Below, piece after piece: positions 53,761 through 62,991 of a DNA stretch of 64,000 nt. Position numbers and translations under genes: made by a program. This DNA comes from Herbinix sp. Its GTDB lineage: Bacteria > Bacillota > Clostridia > Lachnospirales > Lachnospiraceae. Position 1 is the first letter of the stretch. Each line of letters starts with the position of its first letter. The notes below the pieces were generated by a model. The model did not search any database, was not told the origin of the DNA, and saw nothing but the letters and a program-made list of their open reading frames with translations. The DNA lies in assembly GCA_029256105.1 (NCBI GenBank), contig JAQSYO010000006.1:1-64000 (forward strand), given 5' to 3'.

Positions 53761-54984
53761 TTATGGAATCATTGAAAATAATATGTTTTCAATATCACTC
53801 ATTGAAGAAACCTTTATTGTACCAGCTTTTATTTGCTTTGAGAAGGCAGTTTTATACTTGCTTAATCCTGCTGCCGGTACACTAATCTTCTTATTCTTGT
53901 TCATACTTAGTGCTTTCACTACATTGGTAGGAACCGTTGTCGTTCGGAACGTAACAGTGGTTAAACTCGTGCAATATTTAAAAGCATTTGCTCCCATTGT
54001 CTTTAATTTCTTTGGTAGGGCAATATATTTTAAATTATAATTTGATTGACCTTTTGCGAACAAAGTATCTGAAATTTCAGTAATATTATCCGATAAAATC
54101 AAATTCTCGATACTATAATCAAATACATTCTTATCCAGATATTTCACTGAATTTGGAACTGTTATTGCTTTAAAGTTATGTCCTCTAAGACTATTTTGCC
54201 CTAATCGCGTAACAGAATAGTCCAGTCCATAATAAGTAACAGAACTAGATAAAGATATTCGCGTATCATCTCCTAGCGTTGAGTATACTTGAATTCCAAG
54301 TAAGGTCACGGTTCCAGGAGTAGTTGCTGTGGCTTTCTTTGTTACTTGATAAAGTACCCCGTTATCTTCGATCATCGCGGGTTGTGGATCATTATAGGTA
54401 GAACCAACAATTCTATAATATTCGTATCCCTTCCCATATAAGTCTGATCCCGGGAAATAACCATATTCTACTTTAGAGACCATTGCTTTTCTATATAAAT
54501 CCACAGATTGATCAGGAGCATAAATAATTAACTCAGCCTTTGCTTCTAATATCGTTGGGGTATCGGAACCATCTCCCATACTCGGGGGTGTTATTCCTAA
54601 AAACTCAATTGCTTCTAAATTATAATTATAGGTTATCGCATTATTGGCGATCGTATCGATGGTAGCGGGTATGGTAAGAGCCATTAAGTAAGGACGTTCT
54701 GTGATAGCGCCGGTTTCGATTCGTGTTACGCTATAATTTTTATCTTCATAGCTTACCTGAGAAGGCAATAACAGCGAAATATCATTTCCAGTGTAGGCGA
54801 TGAGCTTTACACTTCCTGGTGTACTCTCACTAGCCTCTGTTATAACACTATAGCTGTAATCACCATCTTGGAAGGTCACCGATTCTGCTGCACTTGCTTC
54901 CCTTTCCGTCAATGTTCCTACCTTAGTCATTGAAAATGTTAGCAATAAGATCATCATGAATAACGTTATATTTTTCTTTTTCAT
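53761..54984 (-). CDS. Secreted leucine-rich-repeat protein (BspA/LRR_5 type)
   Basis: After a signal peptide (about 1-31) the protein contains LRR_5-type repeats of the BspA class. Examples are YSVTRIETGAITERPYLMALTIPATIDTIANNAI in the first half, LRGHNFKAITVPNSVKYLDKNVF, and LKYIALPKKLKTMGANAFKYCTSLTTVTF. The pattern YLDKNVF/TMGANAF with I-x-x-A-F is typical. Two similar lead-in segments (GDYSYSVITEASESTPGSVKLIAY and NGVLYQVTKKATATTPGTVTLLGI) suggest an internal duplication. No wall anchor motif is present, so it may be secreted. It probably binds a surface or partner; function unknown. Confidence 0.83.
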   Translation of the reverse strand: MKKKNITLFMMILLLTFSMTKVGTLTEREASAAESVTFQDGDYSYSVITEASESTPGSVKLIAYTGNDISLLLPSQVSYEDKNYSVTRIETGAITERPYLMALTIPATIDTIANNAITYNYNLEAIEFLGITPPSMGDGSDTPTILEAKAELIIYAPDQSVDLYRKAMVSKVEYGYFPGSDLYGKGYEYYRIVGSTYNDPQPAMIEDNGVLYQVTKKATATTPGTVTLLGIQVYSTLGDDTRISLSSSVTYYGLDYSVTRLGQNSLRGHNFKAITVPNSVKYLDKNVFDYSIENLILSDNITEISDTLFAKGQSNYNLKYIALPKKLKTMGANAFKYCTSLTTVTFRTTTVPTNVVKALSMNKNKKISVPAAGLSKYKTAFSKQIKAGTIKVSSMSDIENILFSMIP

Positions 54985-55129
54985 CGAAACACCTTTTCTT
55001 TCTTATATGTAAGTTTACGATTAGCATTGATATTGTAACATGATATGAAAATATTCAACAAGTTCAAAACTATGGTAATTTTAACTTAAAAAGGGTGATT
55101 TCGAATATTTTGGATATTCGTGAATTACG

Positions 55130-55186
55130 ATAAAAACGCCAAATCGTTTTTCCTAGAAGTGTGAAGCTATTCTAGGGAACTATTTG
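55130..55186 (-). terminator. Terminator of the GH25 gene
   Basis: ACGCCAAAT...TTCCTAGAA pairs with TTCTAGGGAA...ATTTGGCGT, an imperfect stem of about 20 bp with A/T tracts, after the GH25 stop. Confidence 0.82.
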
Positions 55187-55224
55187 GCGTTAACTATCCT
55201 ATAATAAATTTAGTTAATAATATG

Positions 55225-56808
55225 TTATTCCGACGGAACTACTTTTAGATAGCTCGTTACTGCATACAAGATCTGATCATTATATTCAATTCTTGACCAA
55301 CCATTATCACCTACTCCGGTACGAATTGCTATTTCTCCATTGTGTAAGGCAAACACTATGGTATCTTTGCTTTCCGAATTAGGAACGGAACGTAGATTTG
55401 TTATCTCTTTTGCAGTCACTTGTTCATTTACATCTGTAAATTTAATACCTGTCTCCGGATCATCCTTCACGGTTGGTGAATTGCTTGTATTATCTAAGTT
55501 TGTTGTTAAGTAACTGCTTACCGCATATACGATCTGTCCATTGTATTCTAACCTTGACCATCCATTATTGCCCACTCCGGTACGAGTTGCTGTATCACCA
55601 TTTTTTAAAACTGTGATGATTGTGTCTGCATCCGACGAATTGGGAACCGTTCTTAGATTAGCTTCTATTTTTGCTGTTACAGTTTCGTTTGCTTTTGTAA
55701 AATTAATCAATGCCGTTGGATCCGCTGTCGCCGTCTCCTGCGGAGTGTTATCTTTCACCTGAGCTTCTTCCTCATAACCAAAATATGCGACATTAATATC
55801 TACCGACTTATCAATACCGGGAACAATACCCATACTTGTATATTGCCACATCGCATGTTTTCCCGTATAGGAAGATTGTGCAGTATCCGGGTCAAAGTTA
55901 TCCGGATATTGGGCTACCCAAATCTTATATTTACTGCTAATAGCCTCCGTATTCCACTGTGCATCTTGCTCTAATTCATTCTTCGCTGCATAAAACATCG
56001 GTGTATAGCCCTGTTTTTTTACATACTCCAAAAAGGCAATAGCCATATCTGAACGTGCATCAATGGACATTCCATATTGCCTGTTATTCTCATCCGTAAA
56101 CCCTTCGCAGTTATATACCACCGGATACGTAATCGGATATGGTGCAATATAATCCGATACCCACTTTGCCTCTTCCTTCGCTTCCTCCTTATTGATTGCC
56201 GTGGAGAAGAAATATACACCAATTTTGATTCCATTTGCTTGTGCTTGCTGAAGATTATATTTTGCATAGGGATCTTCAAAAATCTCACCCGTTACTTGAG
56301 TTCGATATCCGATCCTTATCATTGCAAAGTCTATTCCTGAAGTCTTTACTTTTTCCCAATCAATTACTCCTTGCCATTTTGCTACATCAATGCCGTAGGT
56401 TACGATGTTTGCCTCATTATCAGGAGTGGCTAAATTAATGATATCCACTTCAATACCCTTCGTACCTTTTGCCTGTGGGTCTTCGGCATCATCTACTTGT
56501 GCCACCTCTACATTTGGTGTCTTCGACGGCTTTATTCCCTCTGTTGGAGTTACCGTATCCTCTGGTTCCTTAGTTTCGGTATCTGCAGCTCCAATCGTTA
56601 CGGTTGGTGCTTCTTGTTCGCTATTTGCTGTATCCGGAAGTTCTTCTGGGTTCTCCCCGTCTACTATGTTTTGCGTTGAATCTGCTTCAATTTCTTCATG
56701 GTTTGCCTTCTTCTCACTATAAATGTGATAAACATTCACTGATAAATAAACGATCACAGCCGCAGCCAAAACGATTAAACTAACAAGTAATTCTCTTTTG
56801 TTCCTCAT
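55225..56808 (-). CDS. GH25 lysozyme-like wall hydrolase with two SH3 domains
   Basis: An N-terminal TM/signal anchor (about 8-24) and an acidic Thr/Pro/Glu-rich linker (35-130) precede a GH25 domain (about 137-345). This domain has the typical GIDVAKWQGVIDW (D141), IGVYFFSTAIN, and WQYTSMG ending. Two SH3_3 repeats (about 365-425 and 460-525) follow, each with NLRxVPN and GNNGWSRLEYN. The acidic pair is normally DxE; here it is NCE (N233, E235), so the Asp is changed, a feature that may weaken activity. It should cut peptidoglycan glycan strands. Confidence 0.88.
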   Translation of the reverse strand: MRNKRELLVSLIVLAAAVIVYLSVNVYHIYSEKKANHEEIEADSTQNIVDGENPEELPDTANSEQEAPTVTIGAADTETKEPEDTVTPTEGIKPSKTPNVEVAQVDDAEDPQAKGTKGIEVDIINLATPDNEANIVTYGIDVAKWQGVIDWEKVKTSGIDFAMIRIGYRTQVTGEIFEDPYAKYNLQQAQANGIKIGVYFFSTAINKEEAKEEAKWVSDYIAPYPITYPVVYNCEGFTDENNRQYGMSIDARSDMAIAFLEYVKKQGYTPMFYAAKNELEQDAQWNTEAISSKYKIWVAQYPDNFDPDTAQSSYTGKHAMWQYTSMGIVPGIDKSVDINVAYFGYEEEAQVKDNTPQETATADPTALINFTKANETVTAKIEANLRTVPNSSDADTIITVLKNGDTATRTGVGNNGWSRLEYNGQIVYAVSSYLTTNLDNTSNSPTVKDDPETGIKFTDVNEQVTAKEITNLRSVPNSESKDTIVFALHNGEIAIRTGVGDNGWSRIEYNDQILYAVTSYLKVVPSE

Positions 56809-56875
56809 GCTTCACCTTTATTCCCATGCCTTTCTCGTTTTGAGTATGTTCAAAACAAGAATAGGTCCAAATATG

Positions 56876-56907
56876 TAAGGTTGAAAATGATTTTCTTTCA
56901 ACCTTAT
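56876..56907 (-). terminator. Possible terminator of the membrane-protein gene
   Basis: AAGGTTGAAA and TTTCAACCTT form a 10-bp stem around ATGATTTTC, 30 bases after the stop at 56937. The T tract is weak. Confidence 0.5.
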
Positions 56908-56936
56908 AACCTTAATATCACAATTTAATACATCTT

Positions 56937-57470
56937 TTACAGTTGTAATTTCCCACGTACTTTTCCCCAGATATAGATCTGAAAATAAATATAAGCCTTA
57001 TCATAAACAAGTAATACAACCTGTCCTGCAAGAAAAATTACTGGCAGAAGGACTTTACTTATTTGTCCCTGATAAATCATCGTAGGTAAGAATAACAACA
57101 TCGGGATATACATCACATTAAAAGTAACATACTTAATAATCCAATATATTCTACTTCTATTTTTGCTCCATTTTATATTCGCCAGCTTCTCAAATGAATA
57201 TTCTGAGATAACAAGATATAAACCCATAGCAGCATAGGTAATACAATAAAGCTTATTTGGAGCCAATATGAGACTTAGGAATACACTGCCTAAATAAAAA
57301 CCACTCCCAAATTTAAGCCCACTTTCTCGAATAGCAATTCCCACGCAAAAAGAAGCCCCTGCTAATAGAAATAATGTATTGAATTCTAAAATTCCACTAA
57401 ATATTACCAGTAATACCGTCACTGCCAATAAAAGTCCTAAGAAAGCCAGCTTTTTTGTATTTAAAAGCAT
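56937..57470 (-). CDS. Membrane protein of unknown function, in the DUF5685/J-protein cluster
   Basis: The protein has about five hydrophobic helices in 177 residues and no domain I recognise. The start at 57470 ([10 protein letters not shown]) follows GGGAGG by 12 bases; the open frame runs to 57494 without a site. It overlaps the end of the J-domain protein gene by 10 bases, so the two are translated together, and the pair comes after the DUF5685 gene. The conserved order in such a compact unit suggests a membrane component of the same process. Confidence 0.7.
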   Translation of the reverse strand: MLLNTKKLAFLGLLLAVTVLLVIFSGILEFNTLFLLAGASFCVGIAIRESGLKFGSGFYLGSVFLSLILAPNKLYCITYAAMGLYLVISEYSFEKLANIKWSKNRSRIYWIIKYVTFNVMYIPMLLFLPTMIYQGQISKVLLPVIFLAGQVVLLVYDKAYIYFQIYIWGKVRGKLQL

Positions 57471-58081
57471 GAACACAAATCGCCTCCCATACATTCACAT
57501 AAAGAATCAGCACACCATAAATCACAGCAAAAGTTGCCCGTACCATAACCATTTCCTGTATTATTGTACCGGGTGTTCTGATAACGCTGGTTCTGCCACT
57601 GAAATTGATTTAAGAAATTATTATATTCCTGATTACCTGGATCCATATTCACTGCCTGCTGTGCATGACTGGAGGCCATAACATTATTACCGATCCCAGC
57701 ATTGGCAACTGCACTGTAATAATACCACCTTGCAGAGCGATTCGTTATCCCTGAAAGTAGGTTAAGTGCTTCTTGGTAACGTCTAGCAGCTAGAAAATTA
57801 TAAGCAGCCGCCATTTCTTCCGTATTTTCTTCTGCGTTGTTAGTATAGTAGCTTTGGCCATAGGAAGCGCTTCCTCCATTCATCCCACTTTCACGCTCCT
57901 TCATAATCTGTTCATATGCCTCCTGTACTTCTTTAAACTTTTCTTCCGCTAGACCTGCAAGCGGATTATTTACATAAGAATCCGGATGATATTTTCTGCT
58001 TAGCTCTCGGTATGCTTTTTTGACTTCTTCATTTGTGGCATTTGATGAAACCTCTAGTATTTTATATGGATTTGCTATCAT
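57461..58081 (-). CDS. J-domain protein with Cys-rich tail
   Basis: The N-terminal J domain (residues 4-65) contains the HPD motif (32-34) for stimulating an Hsp70. A middle part (about 90-165) forms helical TPR-like repeats ([20 protein letters not shown] and [26 protein letters not shown]). A Gln/Asn-rich linker precedes a C-terminal tail with seven Cys in 23 residues, of the pattern CC-x3-C-x4-C-x-C-x5-C-x-C. The tail probably binds metal or is membrane associated. There is no zinc-finger or CTD of DnaJ, so this is a specialised J protein. It overlaps the DUF5685 gene by 20 bases. Confidence 0.88.
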   Translation of the reverse strand: MIANPYKILEVSSNATNEEVKKAYRELSRKYHPDSYVNNPLAGLAEEKFKEVQEAYEQIMKERESGMNGGSASYGQSYYTNNAEENTEEMAAAYNFLAARRYQEALNLLSGITNRSARWYYYSAVANAGIGNNVMASSHAQQAVNMDPGNQEYNNFLNQFQWQNQRYQNTRYNNTGNGYGTGNFCCDLWCADSLCECMGGDLCSCF

Positions 58082-58919
58082 TTTTTTGTTCCTTCCTTTT
58101 CGCTTCTCTCATTGTTATTGCATCAAACTTTGTCCAAACTCCTTCGTATAATATATTACGAAGTATATCAATATCCATCAAACAAGGGAGTTTTTCAAAC
58201 TCCTTGGTGCACTCGGCCATCATCATTGTTAACATATTCCTGCTATCGGTTTCATAGGTTGGCTCCTTAAATAAAGCAATCAACGGATTATAGCTATCCT
58301 TTTTGATGTCTTTTACAATATCATCATATGCATCAAGAATATAGATGAATTTTCCCAAGAAAAAACCTATTTTTCGTAAGTTTTCCTCCCACATATCCAG
58401 ACGATATAGAAACAATTCAGACATTAATTCACCAAAGCAACGGGAAACAAAATCAATATTGGTCTCTTTCTTTTGTTCGCACTCTTGGAGACGTTTTAAA
58501 GACTCTTTTATCACCTGACATTGTCTCGGATATTGCTTTTCAATCTTCTTATAGGCATTTTGTAGTGCCTTTGCTCCTGCAAGTCCTGGAACACTTTTAT
58601 CATCGTTCCAATCATCTAAAAAGTGGTAATAAGTTAATGCAATGTTCATATCCGCCACATACTCTGTAATTTCATTTACTAGGGTATCATGCTTTTTAAC
58701 CGGATGTATCACACACCGATTTTGTTCTCTTATTGTTTCACTTTCATATAAAGATGTAAGTAATAATATTAAAAATGTCATGTCATAAGATAATGTCATC
58801 TGTCCCAATGGCCCATATCTATCTTTTAGTGTCTTACATAATCCGCAATAATAAGCCTTATATTTATAGAAATCCTTCATTTTAAGTTCTGGTTTATTAA
58901 TATTTACATATCCGAACAT
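58062..58919 (-). CDS. DUF5685-like protein with two Asp-rich motifs
   Basis: This all-helical protein of 285 residues starts [17 protein letters not shown]. An early [14 protein letters not shown] (C25, C28) is followed by two acidic motifs on helices, LDDWNDD (102-107) and [13 protein letters not shown] (196-208). Paired Asp-rich helices are the hallmark of class I isoprenoid synthase folds, where they bind Mg-pyrophosphate; this likeness is my reading and could be coincidental. I chose the ATG at 58919, with GGAGG four bases upstream, over one at 58940. It is the first gene of the trio with a J protein and a membrane protein. Confidence 0.75.
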   Translation of the reverse strand: MFGYVNINKPELKMKDFYKYKAYYCGLCKTLKDRYGPLGQMTLSYDMTFLILLLTSLYESETIREQNRCVIHPVKKHDTLVNEITEYVADMNIALTYYHFLDDWNDDKSVPGLAGAKALQNAYKKIEKQYPRQCQVIKESLKRLQECEQKKETNIDFVSRCFGELMSELFLYRLDMWEENLRKIGFFLGKFIYILDAYDDIVKDIKKDSYNPLIALFKEPTYETDSRNMLTMMMAECTKEFEKLPCLMDIDILRNILYEGVWTKFDAITMREAKRKEQKNDSKSI

Positions 58920-59104
58920 ATATCCTCCGTAAAAACTCATAAGAATTTAGATAGTATAGCATAAATTCTTAATAATTAAAATGTTTTATCAATAAAGCAT
59001 TCCTTAAAATATTATTAAATTTATTCTTTCGTTTAATATAACATAAAAGTCATTTGGAGCATCCAAATGACTTAATTAAAAACTATGTAATTGATGAAAT
59101 AATT

Positions 59105-59437
59105 TTATTTTCGTATTGTAAATAATCGTGGAATTACACTCTTAATTACTGCCACGTAAGTATTTTCTTCAACTGCAGCATAACCGGCAACCCATTCAAA
59201 GGGTTTTAAGAAACTACCACGAGGAAATATCGGAATTCTTTCTCCTGTATCTGTAAGAATCTCATCTAGACCGGAATATAATTTTGCATAATTTCCGATT
59301 TCTCCGATAACCTCATATCCTTTGTCTGAATATAATTCAATCATCTTTTTTCTTGAATAATATGAAATAATACTAGAACTGTGTCGCTCCGTAGTAAAAA
59401 GAATATCATGTCTCCTCCGACAAAAATGAAAGGTCAT
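59105..59437 (-). CDS. Hypothetical protein, 110 residues
   Basis: I do not recognise this protein. It begins MTFHFCRRRHDILF, with a basic cluster, and contains GYEVIGEIGNYAKLYSGLDEIL and IPRLFTIRK at the end. It has no membrane segment or known motif. GAGG ten bases upstream is a good ribosome binding site. A perfect 10-bp dyad sits immediately upstream, so expression is probably controlled. It lies alone between the DUF5685 trio and the GHKL kinase. Confidence 0.65.
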   Translation of the reverse strand: MTFHFCRRRHDILFTTERHSSSIISYYSRKKMIELYSDKGYEVIGEIGNYAKLYSGLDEILTDTGERIPIFPRGSFLKPFEWVAGYAAVEENTYVAVIKSVIPRLFTIRK

Positions 59438-59450
59438 AGCTTCACCTCAC

Positions 59451-59476
59451 TAATATACCACAAGATTGGTATATTA
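59451..59476 (-). promoter_or_regulatory. Perfect dyad (operator candidate) before the 110-residue gene
   Basis: TAATATACCA (59451-59460) and TGGTATATTA (59467-59476) are perfect inverted repeats with a 6-base centre. A TATAAT on the minus strand (59484-59479) abuts it, so the dyad would cover the transcription start. Confidence 0.55.
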
Positions 59477-59623
59477 GTATTATAGCAAAGAAAGACCTTG
59501 ATTTTACACAATGGCGAAATTAGTAGGTTTTCAGCCGAAATTAGAATGATAATAACTAGCTCACATATACAGGAAAGTACACCCTTAAAGTTAAAAACTG
59601 CCCTGGGAGGTCTTTGGGGTGGC

Positions 59624-61570
59624 CTAAAACATTACCAGTTTATTTACTGGAACCGCCGCCATTAGAGTAAATTGCTCTTCATTATGTTCAATTTCAACAA
59701 ATCCCCCGTATGCTCCAATGACCTTTTTAATATTACCAATACCAAGACCATGAGAGCTTTCACTTTTAGATGTAATATAACTTCCATCCTTTATCTCTAG
59801 TACGCCATTATAAGAGTTCCTTACCTTAATAAGCCATTGCCCCTTCATCGTTCTTGATTCAACTGATACATAACGAGTTCTCGATGGATCATCCATCTGC
59901 CTACATGCATAAATAGCATTTTCCAAGGCATTACCGAGTACGATACAAAGATCACTATCACTCATTGGGTTTTGTTCATAAATACTGCACTGACTTTCAA
60001 AAGGAATTTCATATTCTTTTGCACGCAAGTAATAATATCCAATAATAGAATTTGCTATTGTATGCTCGCAGAACACTGGTAGCTGATCTGTTTTTACCTT
60101 TTCACTATACTCACTTAAAAAGATCTTAAGACTATCAATTTTACCCGCCTCCATAAGCTGATTCATAACCCCGATAAAATGTCGGATATCATGCTTAATC
60201 TCCCGAATTTCATTCATCTGACCATATAATGTTTGATAATATTCCTTCTGCATGGCTATTTGGTTTTTTGCTAATTCCAGACGTGAATTGGATATCGTAA
60301 AATCATCATATAGATCCCCAATTCGCATTGTATAAACCCAGTTCATGATAATTAGAAACGCCATAAATAAAAGCATCAATGTCAAAGACATATTCATATA
60401 TATTTTACCATTGATATAAAAACTATCTATGGCAAGACCAATCGTAACAAGCATTACTCCCCAGAAGGCTACCATACCGAATTTAATTAAATTTTCACGT
60501 CCGATATAAATTTTAATGTACAAATAGATATCCAACACAAAGGTAAGCGATGGAATAATCACTGATAGATAATAATTATATATATCCTGAGGAACTAGTA
60601 AATAGATAAGGTAAAGTATACTATAATATATTATAAATCCCCGCTTTGCTTTCTTACTAAAGGTTATACCGCATTGCTCCTGAACTAAATAAATTAATAA
60701 TAATTTCAATATAAAAGACGTAAGATACATCAGTTCATTCGTTGATTCATATGAGAGATTAATAAATAGAGTCGACTGCCAAAAGCTATAAAATTCTGAA
60801 GTCAGCATGATACGAATGATAACAAACAAAATCATGATTGGCATCCAGAAGGAGTTTAATTTCTGACGGACAGTCAGTATGTAAATAGCAAGTAGACTAA
60901 AAAAAGAAAACAATGCGATACCAAATATAATAAACCGTACCGAACTGATCATATTATTCTTTTTGATTATCTGATTATAGTCACCCAAAACCGGTGTCAT
61001 ATAGAGTCCTGAAAAACGGGTAGTTGCAATTTCTATAATCACTTCATGTATCTTAGCGTTCGAAAGTGTCACAGGAAACAATTCTGCTTTTGGAACCGTA
61101 AATATTTTATTGGTGTCTTTGGAAAGAACTCCACTTTGGGAGGTAAGCTCACCATCGATAAAAACTCGGTAGGCGCTTCCAAAGTTTGGTATATACAAAG
61201 TAACTGACTTATCATAGTCAAGATCCGTCATGAAAAGCTTATAGCTTCCGACCCCAGCGGCTGTTAAGTATCTCTCATTTATTTTATAACGTGACCAGTC
61301 ATCAGGAACTTTTATTATGAGATCAGGTTTAATAGAACTCTCTGCATCCGATATTATAAAACGATTCCAGTAAAACACCCATTGCCCATCCAAATAAATA
61401 TTTTTGTCAGATAGTTCCGCTGATGCTAACTCTATTTTACCATTAACAGCCTTAGCCTCGCCGGTAATATCATGATAAAAATGTGTTAAAATCACAGGTA
61501 GATAAATAAAAACAACTGCCAGCATTAATCCACTGATAAGAAACCCTTTACGATATCTTCCTTTTACCAT
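59624..61570 (-). CDS. GHKL sensor histidine kinase with 7TM sensor region
   Basis: The 648-residue protein has TM1 (about 9-30), an extracellular beta-rich domain (about 35-200) of 7TMR-DISM/galactose-binding-like appearance, and about seven helices (205-430). A coiled coil and a DHp-like region with the phospho-acceptor in IREIKHDIRHFIG follow. The GHKL ATPase (NALENAIYACRQM, then SSHGLGIGNIKKVIGAYGG) closes the chain. This class pairs with LytTR regulators, as here: the response regulator gene is directly upstream with one base between. It probably senses an extracellular or cell-wall signal; no AgrB/D peptide genes are near. Confidence 0.88.
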   Translation of the reverse strand: MVKGRYRKGFLISGLMLAVVFIYLPVILTHFYHDITGEAKAVNGKIELASAELSDKNIYLDGQWVFYWNRFIISDAESSIKPDLIIKVPDDWSRYKINERYLTAAGVGSYKLFMTDLDYDKSVTLYIPNFGSAYRVFIDGELTSQSGVLSKDTNKIFTVPKAELFPVTLSNAKIHEVIIEIATTRFSGLYMTPVLGDYNQIIKKNNMISSVRFIIFGIALFSFFSLLAIYILTVRQKLNSFWMPIMILFVIIRIMLTSEFYSFWQSTLFINLSYESTNELMYLTSFILKLLLIYLVQEQCGITFSKKAKRGFIIYYSILYLIYLLVPQDIYNYYLSVIIPSLTFVLDIYLYIKIYIGRENLIKFGMVAFWGVMLVTIGLAIDSFYINGKIYMNMSLTLMLLFMAFLIIMNWVYTMRIGDLYDDFTISNSRLELAKNQIAMQKEYYQTLYGQMNEIREIKHDIRHFIGVMNQLMEAGKIDSLKIFLSEYSEKVKTDQLPVFCEHTIANSIIGYYYLRAKEYEIPFESQCSIYEQNPMSDSDLCIVLGNALENAIYACRQMDDPSRTRYVSVESRTMKGQWLIKVRNSYNGVLEIKDGSYITSKSESSHGLGIGNIKKVIGAYGGFVEIEHNEEQFTLMAAVPVNKLVMF

Positions 61571-61571
61571 C

Positions 61572-62297
61572 TCAGTGTCCTCTATTATTCATATGCGTGA
61601 AAAGATAATTAAAATATTTGTCTTTTGATGGCTTCTGATATTTCTTCGAAATATTGATAACAGATTGTCCAATACGAAAATGATTTTCCGCCATTTCTGT
61701 CACATGAAATATGTTGACTATAAAGCTCTGATGGCATCTTGCAAAGGACTCGTCGGGCAATTGCTTCATAATATCATCAAGCTTGGCGTAACACTGCGAG
61801 GTTGTTTTATCTTTCATATGAAATAGGATGATTTTGTCTCTGCTTTCTATATATAGAATATCTTTGCAAAGAATACGGTAGTTCGTTGCCTTATAACTGA
61901 ATTGGATTTGTTGCCTTCGATCCTTTGTAATGTTCATAAGCGCTTGGTCCAATATATCGTTCAGCTTTTTTTGATTAAATGGTTTGATTATGTAATTGAA
62001 GGCAAATACATCATAAGCCTCCGGGTAATGTTCTTTGCTAGAAGAGACAAATATGATAATTACATCCTTCATAATAGCGCGAATTTTGCCAGCAGTTTCA
62101 ATTCCGTTTAATCCTGGCATATAAATATCTAAAAAGAGAATATCAAATAAAATTTCATGCTCCAGGCAGTCCTCAAACAGAGATTTACCGTCTGTATATT
62201 CCGATATGTGGAGCGATTCATCATAAGAATATAAGGCTTTCGATAAGGTCATAATATCATCTACTCTATCATCACAGATACCGATTTGTACAGACAT
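61572..62297 (-). CDS. LytTR-family response regulator
   Basis: A receiver domain (1-120; D9/D10, phospho-acceptor D57 in LFLDIYMPGLNG, K in YIIKPFN) is joined to a LytTR DNA-binding domain (about 135-235). The domain shows ILYIESRDKIILFH and FARCHQSFIVNIFHV. The output would bind direct-repeat sites upstream of target genes, which I cannot identify here. It is the partner of the GHKL kinase encoded immediately downstream. Confidence 0.92.
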   Translation of the reverse strand: MSVQIGICDDRVDDIMTLSKALYSYDESLHISEYTDGKSLFEDCLEHEILFDILFLDIYMPGLNGIETAGKIRAIMKDVIIIFVSSSKEHYPEAYDVFAFNYIIKPFNQKKLNDILDQALMNITKDRRQQIQFSYKATNYRILCKDILYIESRDKIILFHMKDKTTSQCYAKLDDIMKQLPDESFARCHQSFIVNIFHVTEMAENHFRIGQSVINISKKYQKPSKDKYFNYLFTHMNNRGH

Positions 62298-62343
62298 TAG
62301 ATAATTCTCCTCTCACTACACTTTCGCGTATTTATCCTTTGTA

Positions 62344-62871
62344 TTATTGTCGATATTTTATAGCTAACCCTTTTAAGAAGTTTCTTACATAGCTGTCGCC
62401 ACATTCTTTATAATTCTTATGCCCTTCTTTTCTAAATACTGCGCTTAATTCTCCTTTCGATACTGTAGCTCCTGCTTCACTCAATATCGCAAGCATGTCT
62501 TCGCTCGATAAAGCAAGTGCAATTTTCATTTTCTTTAGAACCACATTATTAACGCTTCCCGTACTCATGATTGCTAGGGCAGGTTTCGTAGAATGCTCTG
62601 CATTTTGTTCTTGAACTCCCCTTTTAAAGATAATGAATCCGTTCAAAAATGACTCAAGAGTTAAATTATTACAACTTATCATCTCGTCACTTTCTCCTGG
62701 AGTTTTATCATTGTTTAATTTATTCTGAGATTCATCCTTTGATTTTATGAGCATTTTTTGTAATTCATCTTTCGTAACTTTTATACCACCAAGCCGAAAC
62801 ATTTCAATCATATCGATATCTTTTATATCTAAAGCATACCTTATTCGAATTAATATATCGTTATTATTCAT
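62344..62871 (-). CDS. DUF1456 family protein (YehS-like)
   Basis: The protein has two copies of the DUF1456 repeat: NNDILIRIRYALDIKDIDMIEMFRLGGIKVTKDELQKML (residues 3-41) and NNVVLKKMKIALALSSEDMLAILSEAGATVSKGELSAVF (about 108-146). It ends CGDSYVRNFLKGLAIKYR, as in YehS. The linker of about 65 residues is longer than usual and Asn/Ser/Glu-rich. The function of this family is unknown. It lies directly upstream of the LytTR regulator gene (46 bases). Confidence 0.88.
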   Translation of the reverse strand: MNNNDILIRIRYALDIKDIDMIEMFRLGGIKVTKDELQKMLIKSKDESQNKLNNDKTPGESDEMISCNNLTLESFLNGFIIFKRGVQEQNAEHSTKPALAIMSTGSVNNVVLKKMKIALALSSEDMLAILSEAGATVSKGELSAVFRKEGHKNYKECGDSYVRNFLKGLAIKYRQ

Positions 62872-62991
62872 TTATTCCTCCATAAGTATCGTCACTTGCA
62901 TCGTTTATATTTTATACTACTTTTACGTAATATTCAAACACTTTGCAAAAAATGGTTCTTTCCATCGTTTCTAAATATAATAGTATTTTAT

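Noticed and set aside
59500-59623. AgrD-like peptide gene after the GHKL kinase
   Set aside because: No suitable small ORF with an acidic tail or AgrB neighbour is present.
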